NCBI GenBank assembly: GCA_965237635.1
Contig: CBDEFX010000001.1
Coordinates: 1,054,001-1,118,000 of the forward strand
DNA: 64,000 nucleotides
Direction of reading: 5' to 3'
From: CBDEFX01 sp965237635
GTDB taxonomy: Bacteria; Chloroflexota; Dehalococcoidia; Lucifugimonadales; CAUZJF01
Below are positions 9,269 to 16,887 of this stretch, one piece after another. Position numbers and translations under genes: made by a program. Every line of letters begins with the position of its first letter. The first letter of the stretch is position 1. The notes beneath the pieces were generated by a model. It saw nothing but the letters and a program-made list of their open reading frames with translations. It was not told where the DNA came from and did not search any database.

Positions 9269-10985
9269 CACGGCCACTCCCATCCCAGAAGGTCGAACCA
9301 GTCGCTCAGGCCGCCGTCTGCGGGCGTCTGCTCGGCGGGCGGTTCGACCGGTTCAGGCTCCGGCAGGACCAGGACCTCGAAGGGGTCGTCGGCCCCGACG
9401 CTGGACGCCAGGGCCAGGGCCTCGTCGCGGCTCCCGGCGATGGGCGACCGCTCCACCGTCTCCGCCTTGACGTGCTCCTTGTGCAGCACGTCCACCGTCA
9501 CCTGCTTGGCGATGGTGGCGCTGGGGACGTAGGCGTACGCCGTCGCGGTGGCGGACGCCGTGGCGCCGTCCTCGCAGGTGGCCGTTGCCGTCTCACTGTC
9601 GGAGTCGCTGTCCCCCGGGCGATGGAGGTGCACGGTCCTGGTGACTTGCTCCGTCCGCTCCGGGTGGTGGGTCAACTGCACCAGGGGCGGCAGCGGAATA
9701 CGAAGGGCCGCCTCCAGGTCCGCCTCGACGTTCACCTCGTAAACGGCGGCGCCCTCGCCGACGACCACACGGAAGCGGGTCTCGCCGTTGGGGACGAACG
9801 CGACGCTCGCCTGGGAGCCGCCGCCCGCGACGTGAGGGTCCCGGCGATGCCCGTCACCTCGGCGTCCATCAACGCCGTCTCGGTGACGCTGGCGTGTCCG
9901 GCCACCGTCTGAAGCTCCACCCTCTCCTCGATGGTGGATACGCACTCGGAGGCGACGGCTCCCTCGACGGCCCCCGGACTCCAGCCCAGGGAGACGACCC
10001 GCAGGTCGCAGAGCTCCCCGTCGATGGCCGGAAGGGGGTACGGGATCTGTCCGCCTTCGACGGTGACGGCCCCGGCCTGCCCCAGCGTGTCCTCCCACGA
10101 GAAGGTGAAGGACGGGTTCGGGCCGTCCAGGGGGAGGGAGTAGTCGATGCGCTCCCCCTCGTCCAGGGAGGCCGATCCCCAGAACCGCAGCCACGTGCCC
10201 TCCGGCCCGCCGAAGGCGCGGACGCGGATGTCAAGGGCGGTGGCCGCTCTGAGCGTGACGGCGGCCCGGTCGCCGGAGACGGTGAGTCCCTCGACGAAGA
10301 GCCGCCGCCCTTCGACCGGCTCCGTCACCTCGAAGTCGATCTCGTCCCGCCACGGCTCGTGGTCGTCGGCAAGGGCCGCCTGGGGGACGGCGACCGCCGC
10401 CGCGAGAGCGACGGCGGCCGCGATTGCCAGGAAGCTCTTCGGGGGCTTGCTTTGCCGGGACTTCCGGCTCCCGTCCCCGTTGCCGTTTCCGTTGATGTTG
10501 TCCTTGTCCGTCCGCCTGGGCTTGCCGAACCAGCGGTGAGGGCGGAAGGGCATCCGCCCGCCCGTCCGCTCCCGGCTCCCGCGCTTGCGGCGAAGGCGGC
10601 GCAGGGTCTTGCCCGCCCGCCTCGCCATCAGCCGCAGGGGGCCGGGGCCGCTCTTCACCGGCTGCGCCGGCGCGGGCGGCTCGCTCCGCACCAGCTCGGA
10701 CGGCGGCCCTGCGTAGAGCCTCGCCCCAAGCCGGTACTTCAGCAGGTCGGCGGCCACCAGGGGCAGCCGCCGACCGCCTATCTTCCCGACGACGGCGACC
10801 AGCCCCGCCAGGCCCAGGAGGACGGCAATCGCCATCCTCACCTCCGACGGCCCGACGGGGGCGTAGCGGTATGCGCCGTAGGACAGGGCGCACACCGCCA
10901 TCATCGCCACGACCTGCGGGAATGTGAACCCCAGCAGGACCTTGTCCTCGGCCTGCACGTGGGTTGGAACCTCGTGTTCTCTCAT
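9265..10985 (-). CDS. PrgI-like membrane protein fused to an extracellular domain, frame broken near 9830
   Basis: The first 417 residues of frame 1 start MREHEVPTHVQAEDKVLLGF, with two membrane helices, as in PrgI/VirB3-like T4SS proteins. Then come a basic segment, an Asn-Gly linker (NINGNGNG), a third hydrophobic segment (FLAIAAAVALAAAVAVPQAA) and a beta-rich extracytoplasmic region. Near plus-strand 9821-9842 the sensible protein moves to another frame (TGIAGTLT then GGGSQASVAFVPNGETRF) and continues to 9265. A one-base indel in a GC run, either a sequencing error or a real mutation, explains this. PrgI proteins are usually about 100-120 residues, so the long extracellular extension is unusual. 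The ATG is preceded by GAAGGAGAAGAGCC. Confidence 0.68.
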
Positions 10986-11000
10986 GGCTCTTCTCCTTCC

Positions 11001-11309
11001 TCACGTCGGCCTAGCCGCTGCTGCTAGAATCGTCGCCGCCGCTGTTGCTGGGGTCGGGCACGTTGGGGTCCACCGGGAACCCACGACCGCGTTCATCACC
11101 AGCTCGACGACGCCGTAGGCCACCATCGCCAGGACGATGCCCGCCAGGGCGGTCATCATTGCGCTCTTGCCGCGCTCCATCTGGTGCGGCGCTCCCGACG
11201 CGGTGAGGTACAGGTACGCGCCGTAGATGAAGAAGCCGACGCCCACCGCGCCGACGATCCCCAGTAGGATTCCCACCAGGTTCGATATGGTCTGTGTCAG
11301 TTCATCCAT
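11001..11309 (-). CDS. VirB2/TrbC-like pilin subunit 2
   Basis: A 102-residue protein with two long hydrophobic helices: about residues 9-35 (VGILLGIVGAVGVGFFIYGA) and about 50-75 (MMTALAGIVLAMVAYGVVEL). They are joined by a short polar turn holding GAPHQMERGKSAM. The RGKSAMM...GIVLAMVAYGVV pattern matches small TrbC/VirB2 or Gram-positive T4SS pilin-like proteins. The C-terminus is a low-complexity Ala/Thr/Pro tail, which could be genuine or due to a late frame slip. It lies 15 nt upstream of the PrgI-like gene. Confidence 0.75.
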   Translation of the reverse strand: MDELTQTISNLVGILLGIVGAVGVGFFIYGAYLYLTASGAPHQMERGKSAMMTALAGIVLAMVAYGVVELVMNAVVGSRWTPTCPTPATAAATILAAAARPT

Positions 11310-11492
11310 AAGTTCCGTCTCCTCTCTGTCTTGACTGCCGGGCGTTTCCCCGCCCGGTCTTCGTCCGTTCGTCCCTCTCTATCTGTTCCGTTGTCGCTGC
11401 TCGCCTAGCTGCACATCGCTCTCACCTCCTTCGTCCTGTTGTCGATGGGCGCAGGCCGCGCCCGCACTCCGTTGGGGTCGTCGTTGTCGGGG

Positions 11493-12473
11493 TTACTCGT
11501 CGCTGCTCCGGGGGGCTTCGCCTCCGTCTCCCCCGCCTGCCGATGGGGTGGCCATAGAAGCCGCCGAGCTGAGGCCGCTCCCCGCTGCCGACAGGCCCGC
11601 GCTGGCCGCCATCGCCCCCACCGCCATGCCTCCCGGTCCTCCGGCGGCCCCGCCCGCTATCAGCCCGATGGTCTTGGCCGACCTGACCATCGAGGAGGGC
11701 AGGTTCATGCCGAAATAGAGCATCGAGAGCCAGGAGTCGAAGGTCCCGGCGTTGCCAAGCATCGACGGCACCCGGGTCGCCATGTAGACGAAGGACAGGG
11801 ACATGAGCAGCTTCCAGATCAGGTCCTGCACCGGCTCGAAGGCCGCTATCGCGGCGAACTCGCGCAGAAACCCGAAGCCCAACGCCAGGGCGATGAGCTG
11901 GATGGCCTGCTGGAACACCGTCGTCATGAACAGGCGCAGCCACTGGCGGCCCCAGCCCGCCGTGTGGGGCAGAATCCACAGCCCCAAAGCGATGGGGGCC
12001 AGTGCGAGCAGGATGTCGATGAGGGCAAGGCGCAAGATCATCTGCACGATGACGTAGAGGACGAAGAAGCCGTAGACCAGGTAGAGCGCCGCCAGCAGCA
12101 GCGCCATGCCCACGCTCCCGGCCTGCACCGCCGTCATCAGCGTGCTCAGCGTCGAGCGCAGCATGTCTCCGGGGGTGACGCCGAGGGAGAAGGCGATGAA
12201 GCCGGAAACGGCGTCGGCCACGTCGATGACCAGGGCGCACCACCACAGGGACGACGCGGCGGCCACCAGGCCCAAAACAAGGCGGGGCACCATCTCCCGC
12301 CATCCCGCATGGGAGCGGCCCAGGTGCTCGGAGATGATGAAGCTCAGGCCCATCCAGCCGAGGATGACCACCAGGGCGGCGGAGGTGATGGCCCAGACGA
12401 CCATCCACGCCTGCTGCACCAGGTGGTGGCCGTAGGTGAGATCGGGAGGGGTGCCGGTGATGATGTCGGCCAT
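11493..12473 (-). CDS. VirB6/TrbL-like polytopic membrane protein
   Basis: A 326-residue protein with about six to seven membrane helices between residues 20 and 230 (for example WAITSAALVVILGWMGLSFI and LLLAALYLVYGFFVLYVIVQ). The loop WILPHTAGWGRQWLRLFMTT resembles the conserved TrbL/VirB6 loop. The C-terminal 60 residues are a Gly/Ala/Ser-rich soluble tail. VirB6-type proteins form the inner-membrane channel base of the T4SS. It starts 6 nt after the upstream secreted-protein gene and precedes pilin 2 across a 183-bp gap that shows no gene. Confidence 0.83.
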   Translation of the reverse strand: MADIITGTPPDLTYGHHLVQQAWMVVWAITSAALVVILGWMGLSFIISEHLGRSHAGWREMVPRLVLGLVAAASSLWWCALVIDVADAVSGFIAFSLGVTPGDMLRSTLSTLMTAVQAGSVGMALLLAALYLVYGFFVLYVIVQMILRLALIDILLALAPIALGLWILPHTAGWGRQWLRLFMTTVFQQAIQLIALALGFGFLREFAAIAAFEPVQDLIWKLLMSLSFVYMATRVPSMLGNAGTFDSWLSMLYFGMNLPSSMVRSAKTIGLIAGGAAGGPGGMAVGAMAASAGLSAAGSGLSSAASMATPSAGGGDGGEAPRSSDE

Positions 12474-12479
12474 GACCGG

Positions 12480-13139
12480 CTACCCTCCCCGGCAGTTGTC
12501 GGCGTCCTCGCCGGACGCCCGCTCGACAACTCCGCAGAGGGTCCCGTGGACGCCCTCGATGACCCACCCGGCGAAGGCTTTGGCCCAGCGCGCCGGGCTG
12601 AGGGCGGACAGAATCTTGTCCCAGATGCGGCCCGGCTGGTGGATGGGTATGACGGCGTAGAAGTCGCCCCTCAACCCGTCCTCGGCCTCGGCCAGCATGA
12701 CCAGCAGGTAGGCCCGGTCGCGGTCGAGCTCGGGGTGGTCGTCAAGGTCGGGGTACTCCCAGGAATACTCCCAGCCGTCGCTGCGCTTCTTCTCGCCGCC
12801 CTTCACCCTGTACATGGCGCTTATCCAGTCGCCGGTGTCGGCGTCGCGAACGGCGTAGAAGAGGTTTGCGATCTCCCGGTCGAAGACGGGGCGGGCGACG
12901 AACTCGCCGCCGCCCTTGCGCTCCACGAACTCCCGGTCGGCGTTGACCAGGGTTAGCTCGTTACCGGGCGGGGACTGGGCTAGGGCGATGTTGCTTGCGG
13001 GGATTGCCAGAAGCGCTGCCAGCAGCAGCGCGGCGGCCAGGGGCATCAGCCTCCTGGCTCTGCCAAGGGACCTTCGGACCGTCGATTGCGCTCCCACGAT
13101 TCGCCTCCTCTTCGCTGATGGGGCCGTCTGTTCTGCCAT
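12480..13139 (-). CDS. Secreted or membrane-anchored protein, first gene of the conjugation operon
   Basis: A 219-residue protein with a basic start (residues 1-30), a hydrophobic segment (LMPLAAALLLAALLAIPASN, about 31-50) ending ALAQS like a signal peptidase site, then a soluble domain with ANLFYAVRDADTGDWISAMY and a WEYSWEYPDLDDHPELDRDR stretch. Two late cysteines (GTLCGVVERASGEDADNCRG) may form a disulfide outside the cell. I do not recognise the family. Its place just upstream of VirB6 makes a surface or channel component likely; that is inference. Confidence 0.75.
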   Translation of the reverse strand: MAEQTAPSAKRRRIVGAQSTVRRSLGRARRLMPLAAALLLAALLAIPASNIALAQSPPGNELTLVNADREFVERKGGGEFVARPVFDREIANLFYAVRDADTGDWISAMYRVKGGEKKRSDGWEYSWEYPDLDDHPELDRDRAYLLVMLAEAEDGLRGDFYAVIPIHQPGRIWDKILSALSPARWAKAFAGWVIEGVHGTLCGVVERASGEDADNCRGG

Positions 13140-13501
13140 CGAGTCTGGGAAGTCGCGGGGCCGGACACCATGCCTTATATGGGAGGACTCGCGCGTCCTC
13201 CCTTTTAGGGCATGGGAAGGAATGGGCCGGATGTGGTGTCATACCCGTGTACAGGGATTTGCTTCGGTGCCCAGAAGGGAAGTTGTGGGCTGTGGGCAAC
13301 GTGAAACGGGCGTGAAGGAAGGGAAGTGAGGCCGAGCCTGCGAGCACTTTGGTGAAAGGGGTGGTTCCGACAGCGGCCCAAAAGGGAAGTCGGGGGTGGC
13401 GCGACATCGGAGCGAGCAATTGGACGGGGAGGCTGGAATCGGGGGTCGAAACCCCCTACAGGACAGCCCCCTACAGGACATGACTGCGAGGAGGTGCGAC
13501 C
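13140..13501. promoter_or_regulatory. Divergent control region between the conjugation operon and the HTH gene
   Basis: This 362-bp gap separates the minus-strand T4SS operon from the plus-strand HTH gene and must hold both promoters. It contains three spaced copies of an AAGGGAAGT core (near 13,276, 13,318 and 13,382; two are preceded by CCCAGA or CCCAAA) and one copy of ATCGGAGCGAGCAATT at 13,406. A short direct repeat CCCCCTACAGGACA lies at 13,450-13,480, just before the GAGGAGGTGCGACC ribosome-binding site of the HTH gene. These repeats look like operator sites; no consensus promoter stands out. Confidence 0.5.
13406..13421 (+). repeat. Operator-like repeat ATCGGAGCGAGCAATT, copy upstream of the HTH gene
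   Basis: The 16-mer ATCGGAGCGAGCAATT occurs here, 80 bp before the HTH start. Related copies follow just past the gene's 3' end: a partial copy ATCGGAGCGA at 14,377 and ATCGGTGCGAGCAATTT at 14,399. Placement on both sides of a DNA-binding-protein gene suggests binding sites for that protein. Confidence 0.45.
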
Positions 13502-14334
13502 ATGAATGAGCGGGATGTGGACGGCAACGGGAGCGTGGACGCCGAGAGGCTTCGGCGGCTCAGGCTGAGCGAGTTCCTGCGGGACCTGGTTCGGCAGGAG
13601 GGCAAGATGGAGGCTGCGGAGCTGCTGGGGGTCAACCACAAGACCCTGACGCGGGCCGAGGAGTCGGGTGAGATCACGGGGCGCATGGGCGATGCGCTGG
13701 AGCTTCTGCTGAGGAGGGCGGACGACGCCGAGGTCGCGCGGCTGCGGGAGGCGGTCGGTGCGCTGGAGGAGCGGGTGGCGGCGCTGGAGGGCGGCATGGA
13801 GACGCCTCCTGCGGCAGATGTGGAAGGCGGGGGTGAGAGCAGCCAGGTGGAGGGCGGTGACGAGGACGGTACCCAGGCCCAGGCGCAGGGCGGGAAGCAC
13901 GAGGAGGGGGCGGGCCGGTCGGAGACCAGGGCCGCCCCCCGATGGCGGGGTTGCGCTCGAAGAAGCGGGCGACGCTGCGCAGGCTGGACCCGGAGGTGGT
14001 CACCGAGGAGCCCGCCGACGACGATGATGAGGTCTACGGCGATGCGTGGCCGCTGGTGGAGGAGTGGCGACGGCTGCGGGCCGGGCATCCCCACCAGGGG
14101 AAGAGCCTGTCGTGGCTCACGACGGAGGAGCGTCTGCTCGTGCTGGAGCTGGCTATGCTGGAGGAGCACGGGCTGACCCTGCCCCCGGAGACCCAGGCCC
14201 TGCGGGGCTTCGGACGCAAGGGTCAGATCAACCATCGCTGGAAGGCGCTGGCCGACACTCGGGTGGCGCTGCGGAAGCGGAAGCTGCTGCGCTGGGTGCG
14301 GACGGTCCTCACCCTGTGGCTGTGGCGGAAGTAG
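13502..14334 (+). CDS. HTH protein with coiled coil, frame broken at a C-run near 13,932
   Basis: Frame 1 begins MNERDVDGNGSVDAERLRRL with a Shine-Dalgarno GAGGAGGTG. It has an HTH-like segment (EGKMEAAELLGVNHKTLTRA, about residues 36-55) and a heptad coiled coil (VARLREAVGALEERVAALEG). At the run GCCGCCCCCCGATGG (about 13,930-13,940) the coding pattern moves to the frame starting AGLRSKKRATLRRLDPEVVT, which ends at 14,334 with a basic helical region. One missing C restores a single protein of about 277 residues. It may be a sequencing error, a mutation or a slippage site. The protein probably binds DNA and controls the divergent transfer operon. Confidence 0.65.
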
Positions 14335-14363
14335 GCCCCGGAGCCGTCTCCGGGGCCGGTTTT
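14334..14363 (+). terminator. Rho-independent terminator after the HTH gene
   Basis: A perfect 10-bp stem GGCCCCGGAG / CTCCGGGGCC (14,334-14,343 and 14,348-14,357) with a 4-nt loop is followed by GGTTTT. It begins at the HTH stop codon. Confidence 0.8.
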
Positions 14364-14376
14364 CGGCGGTTGCTAC

Positions 14377-14415
14377 ATCGGAGCGAAGTGGGCGCTAAAT
14401 CGGTGCGAGCAATTT
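14377..14415 (+). repeat. Operator-like repeats downstream of the HTH gene
   Basis: ATCGGAGCGA at 14,377 and ATCGGTGCGAGCAATTT at 14,399 match the element at 13,406. The two copies are 22 bp apart, about two helical turns. Confidence 0.45.
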
Positions 14416-14561
14416 AGGTTGCGTTGGCCCGAAACATGGTTTTGGGCCTTCCATTCGCTCGGATGTTCGGGCGATAATTGACTCAGTTTCCGGCTTTTTC
14501 CAGTGTTTCCTGCCTAGAAACCTGGAGGATTCCCGTCCCCCGAATCCGGGACTGGTTGCAT

Positions 14562-14628
14562 AGGATTGAGCCTCGCTCTCCGAACAGCCGCCCAGGGGTC
14601 AGACCGGAAGGATTGAGCCTCGCTCTCC
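14562..14628 (+). repeat. 20-bp exact direct repeat
   Basis: AGGATTGAGCCTCGCTCTCC occurs at 14,562-14,581 and again at 14,609-14,628. No function is visible. Confidence 0.6.
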
Positions 14629-14927
14629 CGATGGCCGCCCCGGAGGACACATTCGCAGCGGTTGGAGCGTCTCTCGCTTCGGCCCCTCGGACACCCTGGT
14701 CGGAGTGCGCCCTGCACACTGGCCGGTTCCTCGCGTCTGCGGCATGGTTCCTGTGGAACTGGTCGCAGCTTCACCACGCGCCGGTCTGCCATTGCAAGCT
14801 GGCTGGCCGCTTCCCCTTCGCGCAGCATCCCAGGACGTTGCCGACGTAGCTCCCGGGTCTCGCTGCGTCTCTCACCGGGCCGTCCTGTGGTTGATCTGGA
14901 GGCCGGTCGGTTCTCCCCCCACTTCAT

Positions 14928-15057
14928 AGCAGCTCCCCCTGAGTCCGCTCCTCTGAGTTGACTCTGGGCCGGGCTGCGTCTTCTTCATCCCCCACGTAGC
15001 AGCAGCTCCCCTGAGTCGGTTCCTCTGAGTTGACCCTGGGCCGAGCTGCGTCTTCTT
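14928..15057 (+). repeat. 57-bp imperfect tandem repeat, 73-bp period
   Basis: 14,928-14,985 and 15,001-15,057 share AGCAGCTCCCC, then CTGAGT, CCTCTGAGTTGA, CTGGGCC and GCTGCGTCTTCTT with a few substitutions. The copies lie 100-200 bp before the start of the next gene cluster. They could be protein-binding iterons or regulatory RNA segments. Confidence 0.6.
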
Positions 15058-15166
15058 TCAACACGGCGTCTCCCTCGTTCGGCTCACTGTCGGACTGCTG
15101 GCGTCGTCGGCACGGCAACACGGATTCAACGGCAACGGCATGAGATTCAGCAAGGAGGTAGCACAC

Positions 15167-15691
15167 ATGGACAGGCAAGTTGGTCGGTATCAGAAGGGCG
15201 AACGGCAGGTGATCGGCGACCGCGTGGTCCTCAACCCGTGCCGGACCCGCCTCTGCTCCCTGCGAGACGCCGAGGGCAACGTCTTCGACACGTTCAGGTT
15301 GTCTCTCGAGGTCTGCGGCTGCGGGTATTCCTTCGCGCGGGCGGGGGTGGGCTACAGAGGCTCGGACGGCTGGTACTGCAAGAGATGCGGGCAGCTGCAC
15401 ACATTGGACGGGAAGCAATCCGCGAGCGACCCGGCCTGCCTGAAGCCCGATTCATCGCGGGTAAGAGAGTTCGACGTGGGCATCCGGGTATCCCCCGACT
15501 GGTCCACGCCCAGCGACCTGGAGGCCGGCATGGGTCAACAACGGAAAGGAGGCGTCAATGCACGTCAAGGAGCTGGTTCCAAGGGTCAAGGGACTCGCGG
15601 TCAAGGCGGGCGGATTCATGCGGCGGCGCAAGCGGCTGACCATAGCGGTCGTGGTCGCGGCGCTGCTGTTCGGGCCGCTCGTGACGACTGA
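15167..15691 (+). CDS. Zinc-ribbon-like small protein
   Basis: The ATG at 15,167 follows a strong AAGGAGGT site; an upstream in-frame ATG at 15,140 lacks one. The protein has two Cys pairs (CGCGYSF near residue 50 and CKRCGQLH near 70), as in a zinc ribbon. Its last 45 codons overlap the next gene and become Gly/Arg/Gln-rich low-complexity sequence, so the true end may be near 15,545 with an unseen frame error. The family is not recognised. It belongs to the plus-strand regulatory cluster. Confidence 0.55.
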   Translation: MDRQVGRYQKGERQVIGDRVVLNPCRTRLCSLRDAEGNVFDTFRLSLEVCGCGYSFARAGVGYRGSDGWYCKRCGQLHTLDGKQSASDPACLKPDSSRVREFDVGIRVSPDWSTPSDLEAGMGQQRKGGVNARQGAGSKGQGTRGQGGRIHAAAQAADHSGRGRGAAVRAARDD

Positions 15692-15791
15692 CGGCGAGCT
15701 GGTCTTCCTGAACGCGGTCGGCCTCGGCCTCGGTGCGCTGCTGCTCAGGCGGTTCCTCGTGCGGCGCACGGTTCGGAGGTTCCGCTGCTGA
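15558..15791 (+). CDS. Small membrane protein
   Basis: A 77-residue basic protein with two short hydrophobic segments: LTIAVVVAALLFGPLV (about residues 28-43) and FLNAVGLGLGALLLRRFLV (about 50-68). It ends in an Arg-rich tail. A clear AAAGGAGG site precedes the ATG by 5 nt. It overlaps the 3' end of the preceding frame. The function is unknown; its place suggests an accessory plasmid gene. Confidence 0.6.
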   Translation: MHVKELVPRVKGLAVKAGGFMRRRKRLTIAVVVAALLFGPLVTTDGELVFLNAVGLGLGALLLRRFLVRRTVRRFRC

Positions 15792-15826
15792 CGGCTTCGG
15801 GCCGCTCACAACCCATCCCAACACGC

Positions 15827-15863
15827 AAGGGTCGTCTCCATCCGGGGACGGCCCTTCTTCTTT
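15827..15863 (+). terminator. Terminator-like hairpin after the small membrane gene
   Basis: AAGGGTCGTC and GACGGCCCTT pair over 10 bp (one G-T wobble) around an 11-nt loop, followed by CTTCTTT. Confidence 0.6.
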
Positions 15864-15914
15864 GCCCGCAAGCGGGCGCAATCCAAAGGCAACACAACAC
15901 AGAAGGAGGTCGTG

Positions 15915-16397
15915 ATGACAACGGCAACATTGGCAACTGGCAATCGGACGATGACGGAAGCTCGGCCCCGGCGCAGCCTCGAAGAGCTGGTTGACCGGCT
16001 CATTGCGGCGCTGTTCAAGGAGCAGGAGACGGCATCGGCGACGGAGACAGCGAGCGTGGCCAAGAGCGTCCATGAGGCGCGGCGGGTCAGGCAGGCGGGG
16101 GACGTGGACGGGGCGTTGGCGGTCCTCGCCGGCACCGACACGACGAAGGCTGAGCCTCATCAGGCTCGGTGGGCTTACGCCGAGTGGACTGACCTGGTGA
16201 AGCGGCGGTTCGGGGACTGGGACGTCCTGGTCTACAGCCAGGGCGCGGGACAGGCCGCCGCCCTGGTGCCCACCGGAAACGGCGGGACGCTGGAGGTCGC
16301 GGCGGTCCTGGGGATGCGGTGGCGGCCCGGCAAGCTGGTCTCGGGGCGCAGCCTCCGGGGGCTCCGGTCCTTGGCGAAGGCTTGCCCTCGGCCCTGA
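15915..16397 (+). CDS. Hypothetical soluble protein
   Basis: A 160-residue protein starting MTTATLATGNRTMTEARPRR after AGAAGGAGGTCGTG. A GTG three bases upstream is too close to the ribosome-binding site, so the ATG is chosen. The N-terminal half is helical and charged (SLEELVDRLIAALFKEQETA); the C-terminal half has WTDLVKRRFGDWDVLVYSQG and a beta-like LVPTGNGGTLEVAAVLGMRW. The family is not recognised. It stands alone between structured leaders. Confidence 0.6.
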   Translation: MTTATLATGNRTMTEARPRRSLEELVDRLIAALFKEQETASATETASVAKSVHEARRVRQAGDVDGALAVLAGTDTTKAEPHQARWAYAEWTDLVKRRFGDWDVLVYSQGAGQAAALVPTGNGGTLEVAAVLGMRWRPGKLVSGRSLRGLRSLAKACPRP

Positions 16398-16682
16398 CCG
16401 GAGAGTGGCCCGGCGCTGGCGTAGCCCAAGCAACGGTTGACGACTCGTGAGACAAACGGGGCGCCTCAGTGCCCTGCTTGGACCCTGGGTCGTCGCCTTC
16501 TTGCGACTGCTTGCACGGGCGCTCCGTTCCACCAGGCAACGCCCCGCACGGGGGGCGCTGCCTCCTCCGCCCGCTCCCCTGCGGGCTTCCATCCCTCTTC
16601 CCCCAACCCCACACGCGTCGCACAGGTCTTCTCCTCGACTCCGGTTGGGGGTGGGACCTGTGCCCTATGCACGACGGAGCCT

Positions 16683-16755
16683 GCCCCGGACTTGATTCCG
16701 GGGGCTTGCCCCGCACACGGCCTTGCACAGAGGCCGCCCCGGACTTGATTCCGGG
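16683..16755. repeat. Two copies of a palindromic 20-mer
   Basis: GCCCCGGACTTGATTCCGGG occurs at 16,683-16,702 and 16,736-16,755. Each copy holds the inverted repeat CCCGGA / TCCGGG around CTTGAT. They lie about 150-200 bp upstream of a gene for a multi-HTH protein and could be its operators. Confidence 0.55.
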
Positions 16756-16797
16756 ATGCCGCACCGGCCATTCGCCACGGCAACAACGCCACCCAAC

Positions 16798-16843
16798 GAG
16801 ACAGTCCCGACCATCGGGACACGGATTCGAGCGGGACTGTCTC
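16798..16843 (+). promoter_or_regulatory. 12-bp stem-loop in the leader of the four-HTH gene
   Basis: GAGACAGTCCCG (16,798-16,809) pairs perfectly with CGGGACTGTCTC (16,832-16,843). The inner CCCGA/TCGGG can form an alternative smaller hairpin. A following GGGGGCGGTCCCGCTTCTT could compete or terminate. This is the layout of an attenuator or a protein-binding leader. Confidence 0.5.
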
Positions 16844-16887
16844 CGACAAGGGGGCGGTCCCGCTTCTTCATTACAGGAGGAAGCGAC

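Larger units (their letters stand above)
14364..15166. other. 800-bp noncoding stretch with several direct repeats
   Basis: No convincing gene on either strand. It holds operator-like copies at 14,377-14,415, a 20-bp exact repeat at 14,562 and 14,609, and a 57-bp imperfect tandem repeat at 14,928-15,057. A related inverted-looking motif, CGCTCGGATG...ATAATTG, is at 14,457-14,480. Repeat-rich noncoding DNA beside transfer genes is where a transfer or replication origin would be expected, but no nick site or replication protein is recognisable. Confidence 0.45.
16398..16887. other. Structured leader region before the four-HTH gene
   Basis: No gene with a ribosome-binding site is visible here. 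It contains two copies of a palindromic 20-mer (16,683 and 16,736) and a 12-bp perfect stem at 16,798-16,843. The frame of the downstream gene is open through part of it, but the strong AGGAGGAAGCGAC site fixes the start at 16,888. Confidence 0.5.

Noticed and set aside
13205..13900. A 231-codon minus-strand frame across the control region and the HTH gene
   Set aside because: It reads antisense to the HTH gene and is Pro/Arg-rich; the plus-strand gene has a strong ribosome-binding site.
14928..15057. Possible CRISPR-like repeat
   Set aside because: Only two long imperfect copies with no regular spacers and no cas gene nearby.
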